A stretch of 64,000 nucleotides of DNA from Tigriopus japonicus (Eukaryota > Arthropoda > Copepoda > Harpacticoida > Harpacticidae), in assembly GCA_010645155.1 (NCBI GenBank), contig CM021320.1, forward strand, positions 2,090,327 through 2,154,326, read 5' to 3'. Position numbers and translations under genes: made by a program. Under the pieces are notes generated by a model. The model made no database searches. It was not told the origin of the DNA and saw nothing but the letters and a program-made list of their open reading frames with translations. The first letter of the stretch is position 1. Each line of letters starts with the position of its first letter. Below, piece after piece: positions 57,709 to 64,000 of the stretch.

Positions 57709-59367
57709 TTACTGTTGTTTACATCCTTCCTTTTCCTTCTTTTTGAGAATTCTTTTTTCTAGTGACGAAGACTTGCGGCTTTGAGATTGCTGCATGGGCA
57801 TGTAAGGAGGTACGGGATCATCCAAATCCCTGGATGTTCCCGACGACGAAAATGTGCCATGGGGGGCTGGGCCATTGAGCTCGGGTGATTGCTTCATTCC
57901 GGAAGACGGTCTGGATTGGGGCGATGGAAAATGTTGATGAGGGAGTTGGCGTTGCTGTTGATGATTTTGTTGTTGTTGTTGTTGCTGCTGGTGAGGGGGA
58001 TGAGTGGAGTTAAATCTAGCATGAAGGCCCACGTTTTCATATTGCGGTTCACTATTACTACCACTGTCGTAATCATCGATGGCAGCGCGGTTCATGTAAG
58101 GTCGTCTAAGAGGAATGGACACGTGGGATTCGTTTAAAATATCACTAGTATGACTTTGCTTGGACAATCGACTATGGGATCGAGACTCGGAAACGATATC
58201 GTCGGCCTCAGCCAATTGACGCGATTGCTGTTGCTCAAGTTTCTTCAATCGTGACCGCTCTTTGGCCCGTCGAAGTTTTTCCTTTTCTTTCAATTGAATT
58301 CGGCGAGCAAACTCCAAATCTTTGGCGACACGGGCCGAATCCTGAGAAGCCAGGCTCACTTCCTCCGTACTCATTTGCTCTTGGAGTAAACGGGCCAGTT
58401 CCCGATCTTTTCGCTCTTGTTCCAATTGTTCTTCAGCTCGTCGAGACAGGGCCACGTCGCGTTGACTCAATCCAGCCGCCTCCAACAACTCGGGTGAGAG
58501 GCTACCGGCTCGCAGAGCTTCACCAGTGGGTCCACCCCCCACCGCCCCCAACTCACCGTCATCGGGAGAAGGGTATGGACTAGATACGGCGTAGTGTTCG
58601 GGCTGATTATTGGCGTACAACGGTTCAGGCGTGACCCGCGCCGGACGAGCCATCTTTAATTGGTAAGATTCGGGGTGCGGACGGTCCCGTTCATAGTGCA
58701 ACAACCGTTCAACTCCACCCTGAGAAGGTCGGGCAATTTCGGGTATATCGGAAGACGCGTAAGGTACATCCCCATTAGACAAAACGGGCAAAGGCGGAGT
58801 GCGGCTGGTGGGTCGAATGGCCGGGCTACGAGGCTGTTGGGCCGCGGCTGGGGCGGAGCGCTTGCTCGCTTCCAAGTTCTGGATCCTACGCGCGAAAATC
58901 TCGTCTCGAGTGGCTTCGTAGGCGCGATGCTCGCGCTCTTTGGCCTCCCATTCCAAAGCCATGCGTCGCGCGATCTCGGCATCGCGATCTTCTTGCTCCC
59001 GTACTTTCCGAATGTGATCTTGATAAACGATCTGGGCTTGAACGCGTTCCCGCGTTTGCTCTTGGAGGGCCTGCGGAAAATCCTGCCGGATTTGATGATT
59101 GCGCTGCTTGTTGCCGGATAAATGTTGATGGTATTCTTGAGATTGGAGTCTCTCAGCCAACGCGCCATCTTCATGGACCGCCCAATTCTGCCTCAAACGT
59201 GAGACTTGTCCGCCGGCCTCGCCACTCACCAACCTCAACCGCGTTACGGTCAGGTTGGGATCGTGACTGGGACCTTCGGTTAGTCTTAAGCGATCAGCCG
59301 CGTTATTCGCCACGGCCCCGGGAGGCGAGGCCGTGGCATTCGGACTGGGCGTGGATAAAGCGGCCAT
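57709..59367 (-). CDS. CCDC50: Coiled-coil domain-containing protein 50 homologue
   Basis: A single-exon frame of 552 aa from the ATG at 59367. Residues about 55-140 match the CCDC50 N-terminal domain: RLRQNWAVHEDGALAERLQS, YHQHLSGNKQRNHQIRQDF, and QEDRDAEIARRMALEWEAK, the ubiquitin-interacting type of helix. Further short helices of that kind follow (RDEIFARRIQ, DRELARLLQEQM). In vertebrates CCDC50 (Ymer) binds ubiquitin and moderates EGF receptor turnover and NF-kB signalling. The rest is disordered, Pro/Ser-rich, with a poly-Gln tract coded by CAA/CAG near 57946-57992, then a Lys-rich tail. It is longer than vertebrate forms mainly through these low-complexity regions. An in-frame GTG seven codons upstream is not a credible start. 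Confidence 0.88.
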   Translation of the reverse strand: MAALSTPSPNATASPPGAVANNAADRLRLTEGPSHDPNLTVTRLRLVSGEAGGQVSRLRQNWAVHEDGALAERLQSQEYHQHLSGNKQRNHQIRQDFPQALQEQTRERVQAQIVYQDHIRKVREQEDRDAEIARRMALEWEAKEREHRAYEATRDEIFARRIQNLEASKRSAPAAAQQPRSPAIRPTSRTPPLPVLSNGDVPYASSDIPEIARPSQGGVERLLHYERDRPHPESYQLKMARPARVTPEPLYANNQPEHYAVSSPYPSPDDGELGAVGGGPTGEALRAGSLSPELLEAAGLSQRDVALSRRAEEQLEQERKDRELARLLQEQMSTEEVSLASQDSARVAKDLEFARRIQLKEKEKLRRAKERSRLKKLEQQQSRQLAEADDIVSESRSHSRLSKQSHTSDILNESHVSIPLRRPYMNRAAIDDYDSGSNSEPQYENVGLHARFNSTHPPHQQQQQQQQNHQQQRQLPHQHFPSPQSRPSSGMKQSPELNGPAPHGTFSSSGTSRDLDDPVPPYMPMQQSQSRKSSSLEKRILKKKEKEGCKQQ

Positions 59368-60751
59368 GACTTCAAAGCTCAATCCCACTTTGAGCTTGGA
59401 TTCATGTCATGTATTTATGTATGTAAGCGGGACGGTCTTGGTAGGGGCTTTCCCGGGTGGTTTCAACCCTCCATCCGTGCCTTAATCTGTCATGAATGAA
59501 TGTCACTGGATCGGGTTAGCAAGAAACCGGCTCCTAAGAGGGACAGCGCGTCCCAAAAGGGAACGGACGGAAACGAGGCCACTCCGAGCTCAGATTGGGC
59601 CCACGGAGCGAGCACGCACCACCACGAAGGAACGAACGAACGAACGGCCTCGAGAAAGGATGCATTCACCAGTCATGCGTGCGTGCGAGCGTGCATGCGT
59701 GCCACGAACAAAAGCCTCTCTCTCTCCCTGAACAACAGAGAGAGACGAATGTCGAAATAAATCAGGCTTGCCGAGTTGTCTTGGTATAAGGTTCAGTGAA
59801 GGCGGAAATGTCAGGCTTCTGATTTTGAGAATTTGCAGTATTCTGGTAATAAGGAGTAAAACTGGCAAGCCTTTCCGAATTGTGTAAAGGCACCGCAGAT
59901 TCGTGTTTTGTTTCTTGGGAACTACGACTCATTCAGCCTTTTCAGCCGGATTCATATGTATGGCTGCCTTGAAGATACTTTCATTTTTGACAGACTTTTG
60001 GCTAAAAGGTTTTTTCTTTTTGTAGGGGCTCAAGGGCCGGATATGAGGACATATTTAACTAACTCTAAGGTTAAACTGAAAAGAGGCTAATTGATGGATT
60101 TTGTAAAAGTTTTGTACGGTTTAAAATGATTGGTGAAATGTTTTATTATCAATTTTTGGCGGATGGGTCTTTCGATCCGTTTTGGGAGACACATTTCCCG
60201 GTCACTTCGAGCTAAGGGCCATGCCCAAGTGCTGCTGAGACGTGACATGATTTTGTCAAACCTGTCTGACCAGAGTCTCCACCAATTGCCCTTGGGTGCA
60301 ACCTTTGCGTAAAAACGGCCAAGGATAGAAAGTATCGGCGAAAGACCTTGATATGGATGTATCTTAAGTTGGATCACACAAATTTAAGAGACGATGAATG
60401 CAACAACAAAAATGATATTTTGAACTAAATACAAGGATACACTTTTGACTAACTGACTTTTAATTGGCCAAGATTTATTTTTGCGTTTTTTTTTGATAGA
60501 GCACTCGACACATCAGATCGTGTGCCCAAAAATGACAAAAATCTCTGAAATACATTGCCTTTGGAACACAATACAAGAATTTTACAACCTCGAGTGTAAG
60601 GTGAATCTCCGTAAAGGAGGATTACGATATAGTTCCGTGCTCAGTGATTCACGGTGCACTTTGTTCAATGTAAATACCCGACCTGAATTATAACAACTAA
60701 AAGTTGAGGGATCATTTGTTAAAACTATCACTTATTTCCTTTTTCAAAAAA
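59368..60751. other. CCDC50 upstream region, no further gene seen
   Basis: The first 350 bp are GC-richer with short direct repeats (GAACGAACGAAC, and CGTGCGAGCGTGCATGCGTG) and probably contain the CCDC50 promoter and 5' UTR. The remainder has open frames (for example 60087-60377, minus) that I cannot relate to any family. Confidence 0.5.
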
Positions 60752-61425
60752 GGAAACGAAATGGGGAATACTTAAGGTTGCTTCAAGTGAGCGTTTTAAA
60801 TCTTACCGCTAGCGGTAAAACAGGGCCGTTGGCTGTGCTGAGTTGGCCAGCCCATTTTGGCGAATCCAAGTTTTTCGCATTTAAGCGTCCATTTGATGAT
60901 TCTAGGTCTCTGGAGACGATGGATATTTCACGTGAAGATGCCTAGGCTGGATTTGGGTCAACAATACGCAAAAATTATTTGCTAGAAAATGAAATATAAA
61001 AAATCGTAATTACCAAAAAGAAACATAAAAAACTATTTCATTTCTTTGTATGGGCAACATATCAAAGAAATAAATTTTATCCTTTGGAATCCACTGAACA
61101 ATTTAGCATCTTTGAATTTTTATCTGGATCAATGTCAAGTCCACTTTTTGCAACAACGCTAGGCTTGCTTAATTGCTTTTAATTCAATTACCCTAAAAAT
61201 AAATTTTGCGTATTATTGACCCAAATCCTGCCTGGGCATCTTTATGTGAAGTATCAATCGTCTCCAGGGACCTAGAATCATCAAATGGACGCTTAAATGC
61301 GAAAAACTTGGATTCGCCAAAATGGGCTGGCCAACTCAGCACAGCCAACGGCCCTGTTTTACCGCTAGCGGTAAGATTTAAAACGCTCACTTGAAGCAAC
61401 CTTAAGTATTCCCCATTGTTTCCAG
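60752..61425. repeat. Giant inverted repeat, about 220 bp arms
   Basis: The outer 149 bp of the arms, 60760-60908 and 61269-61417, are identical as reverse complements. Homology continues inward with scattered differences to about 60980 and 61204, leaving a spacer of roughly 220 bp. Each arm contains the 16 bp perfect palindrome TTACCGCTAGCGGTAA (60803-60818 and 61359-61374). No target duplication is evident, and the frame across one arm (61193-61450, minus) is unrecognised. It may be a foldback element or an inverted duplication; an RNA from it would form a very long hairpin. Confidence 0.8.
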
Positions 61426-64000
61426 TAACAAATCGCATTGTCCTTTCCATTTAGCAGTGTTCAACATTTTCTGCAATTTTTGTAGCATTTATTTTGGAGG
61501 CACTGAATATTCCACAGACAAGACTAGAATCGTCTAACACTTAACTTTTTTAAGAGTTAAATCGTTCTAGAGGTTTTAGAGTACTTTAAATATGCTTTAG
61601 AGTGCCAAAGTCTTTACCCATACAAGAAGTCAGCCTCCGGTTGAAAAGAAAGAAATTCTCGAAATGGTTTGGCCAAAGGGCTAAGTATAAACTAAGTGTA
61701 AACTCTTTTATATCTTTTTAATGCTCAAGGGGATTCCCTTCTGGGTTGGTGGTAAAGTTTAAATTATGTTTTAAAATTAGCACAAGCACAACAGCAACTT
61801 TCCAAGAGTGTTTTTATGGTTGTGATCAGACCCTGAGGTGTTAAATTTCGGGGAGGTTTGAAAATCATTTTTTCAAAATTTGACCTCAGTAGACTTTTTT
61901 CATATTAGGGAATGAAGCGCTCCTAGGATTGCAAAATCCAAGCAGAACCGACTTTGTCTTGTCCCCAAAACAAGTTTGAACATATTCTTAATCGGTATTG
62001 ACTAACTGAGCATTGCTTGAGGAGAAAACGGATGACAATCCGCCTTTAACACATTACTAAATCATTTGAACCATTGACTCAGCTGAAAATACAAGGAATA
62101 TTATCAAAAGGAAATCACAAGAGGATCCTGTAATAACAATTATCGAAAATAACCATTTATGCCCCCTTCAAAAAGGATGATTAATAGCAATGCAAAAAAA
62201 TGCAATCCAAAAATAACACTAAATGAAAAAAATGTAGCAATGCACAAATCACAAATTCGAATGAGATTCCCAAAGTTTAAGAAGCTCAAGGGAAATAAAT
62301 GTCAGCTCAACACTAACAACAATACACATGGTATGAAACTTCAGGAAAAAACCAGCAAGCCACGAAGCACATGAGAAAAAAGACAGTTAACAGACAGAAT
62401 CTTTTGCTTGGAAAAATAACTACACAATGGTTAGCGTACCTCTTGTCCTATGATAAAGAACAAACCAGCTTAGCATTTCCCAATGAGCTTCCTTACCATA
62501 AGAAGTAACCGGTCAAGTGAAATGAAGGTCAAACAACAAAAGATGTATCCCATTCAATTTTGGGGATTTGAACACCATCAACTACTCTTAAAGAGCTTCA
62601 AGTCCTCCTCAACTTTAACTCATATGACTTGGATCTCTCGTCTTCCACACTTCAAAAAAAACCAAGTACTCTAGCCATGTCTCTGCGTTCTCCATCTAGT
62701 ACCTGCTTCCTGGGCCAACAGTGGCCAATGGCCGAGGCCAACCCCACGGAAAAACGCCGACCTGACCCGTGCTAAAAGCCAAAGACCAACCAACCAAGCG
62801 AAATACCGGCAGGCCCGACATCTTCAAGCAGACTTGAGATCGAAAAACCACTCATTCCGTCCGACACGTCCTCCACGGACTCGTTCCCACACGGCCAAGC
62901 CTACTGAAAGACACACTCTCAGACAGACAGACAGACGGTCACGGAATCTGTGACAAGAAGAGACACACACAAAAAACGGGAGTCTCCCTTCGTTCCTTCT
63001 GTCTCTCGTTCTTTCGTCGAATCATCGTTGACCTGAATTGCGTACGAGCCGTGATATTTACCCGCAGAGGGTCGGCCGAGGCAGATTTCGCTCGATCAAC
63101 CTTCATTTCGGCCGATGATTGGCCCGAGATTCCAATTGGATTTGATCGATAAAGTTCCGGTTTTTTCCGATCCTTCCTTCAACGCGATTTGCGGAAAGGG
63201 CCGAAGAAGTGAATCATCGAGGGAGATTTCTCGGAAGACATTGAGACACGCCCCCTAGGTCTCCGGTGGCCCGTGGATCCCGGTGAATCAATCATTCAAG
63301 GCGGGTCTCAATCGGGTGTTTCAGGTGAAAGAAGCTCTTCATGTATTAAAAAATGGAAGGAAGGTGGAGGAGACTTGCGGAACCATGCTGAACCATGCTG
63401 ACTGATAGTTGAGACTAAGGTGATAAAGCCGCCTCTATCTTATCTCGAACGATGTTTGTTATCTCGCCTGTGATCATTCATGGGTGGCTTGGGATGGGTT
63501 GGGTTGGGTAGAGGTAGGCTGAAAGCTGTTGAGCATTCTTTGATTCACGGCAAGTTCCTCGTGGAAGCGATTCAGTTCTTGCAGTTGCCCGTGCTCATCC
63601 TGAACTGGCATTGAAATGGGCCTGTCGTTTGGGTGAATCTCAATAGCTTTTCAGTGCGGATTGATGTTTTTGTGATTCTTCTTGCATTGACTAGCATTAG
63701 TTTTGGACATTTGATCTTGAAACCTGGCAAACTGTCGCGCATTTGTTCGGTTTAAACTGGTTCCAGTGTTTCTCAGTCAAATGGTCGTTAAGCCATTGGT
63801 TTTGAACTGCAAGCTAATCATCATCGTTCAATCGGAGTGAACTTTCTAGTTTCTGTTTTTGAGAAACTTTGTCCGCGTATGTCCATTGATGTGGCAACGA
63901 CTGAGAGGTCGGGGTAACGCACTTGAGCGAGTACTTTGGTACTTTGGCCAAACGGAAACTGGTTTCGACTATTATTGACGTTGAAATTATTATTGTCACT
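61426..64000. other. Terminal stretch, no gene recognised; GC-richer block at 62.7-63.3 kb
   Basis: No ORF here is recognisable. From about 62690 to 63340 the base composition becomes GC-rich compared with its flanks, with a CAGACAGACAGACAG microsatellite near 62925. Such a block in this window otherwise accompanies gene starts (compare the CCDC50 upstream region), so it may be the promoter or 5' exon of a gene beyond the window. That is only a suggestion. Confidence 0.4.

Overview
This is eukaryotic nuclear DNA from an animal, most likely an arthropod and plausibly a small crustacean such as a copepod; I cannot fix the species by eye. The reasons are spliceosomal introns of about 60-80 bp alongside some of several kb, metazoan gene families (zona pellucida protein, LRRC40, CCDC50, NF-YA, DNase II, CFAP58), cut-and-paste transposons, and a (TTAGG)-like tract, TTAGG being the arthropod telomere unit.

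Layout. 1-24 kb is gene-poor and repeat-rich. It holds one long gene, a secreted cyclase/kynurenine-formamidase-fold protein whose three recognisable exons are spread over 17 kb and whose active-site residues are lost. Its 13.9 kb intron carries a mariner relic, a 3.8 kb element with perfect 89 bp terminal inverted repeats and a 9 bp target duplication, and a 646 bp palindromic element nested inside that one. 24.5-31.6 kb holds the most striking content: a complete two-gene de novo vitamin B6 pathway, PdxS (minus) and PdxT (plus), divergently transcribed from a 650 bp shared spacer. Both genes have introns and all the catalytic residues I can check. An entire intronless CFAP58 gene (903 aa) sits inside intron 3 of PdxS on the same strand. 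31.9-32.3 kb holds a short NSMCE2-like gene without its RING. 32.3-39.9 kb is mostly empty, with a possible transposase relic.

39.9-47.3 kb is a five-exon transmembrane zona pellucida gene. 47.5-59.4 kb is compact and gene-dense: a secreted DOMON protein and LRRC40 (stop codons 8 bp apart), PIG-Q and NF-YA (stops 61 bp apart), DNase II and CCDC50 (stops 213 bp apart), all as convergent pairs. Between NF-YA and DNase II lie two elements with terminal inverted repeats, one of them carrying the TTAGG-like tract. 59.4-64 kb has no recognised gene but contains a giant inverted repeat at 60.8-61.4 kb.

Functional link. PdxT would strip ammonia from glutamine and pass it to PdxS, which makes pyridoxal 5'-phosphate from ribose 5-phosphate and glyceraldehyde 3-phosphate. 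Animals normally depend on dietary B6, so an intron-bearing, divergently paired PdxS/PdxT in an animal genome is the main discovery candidate. The other genes are housekeeping or extracellular-matrix genes with no evident pathway link to it.
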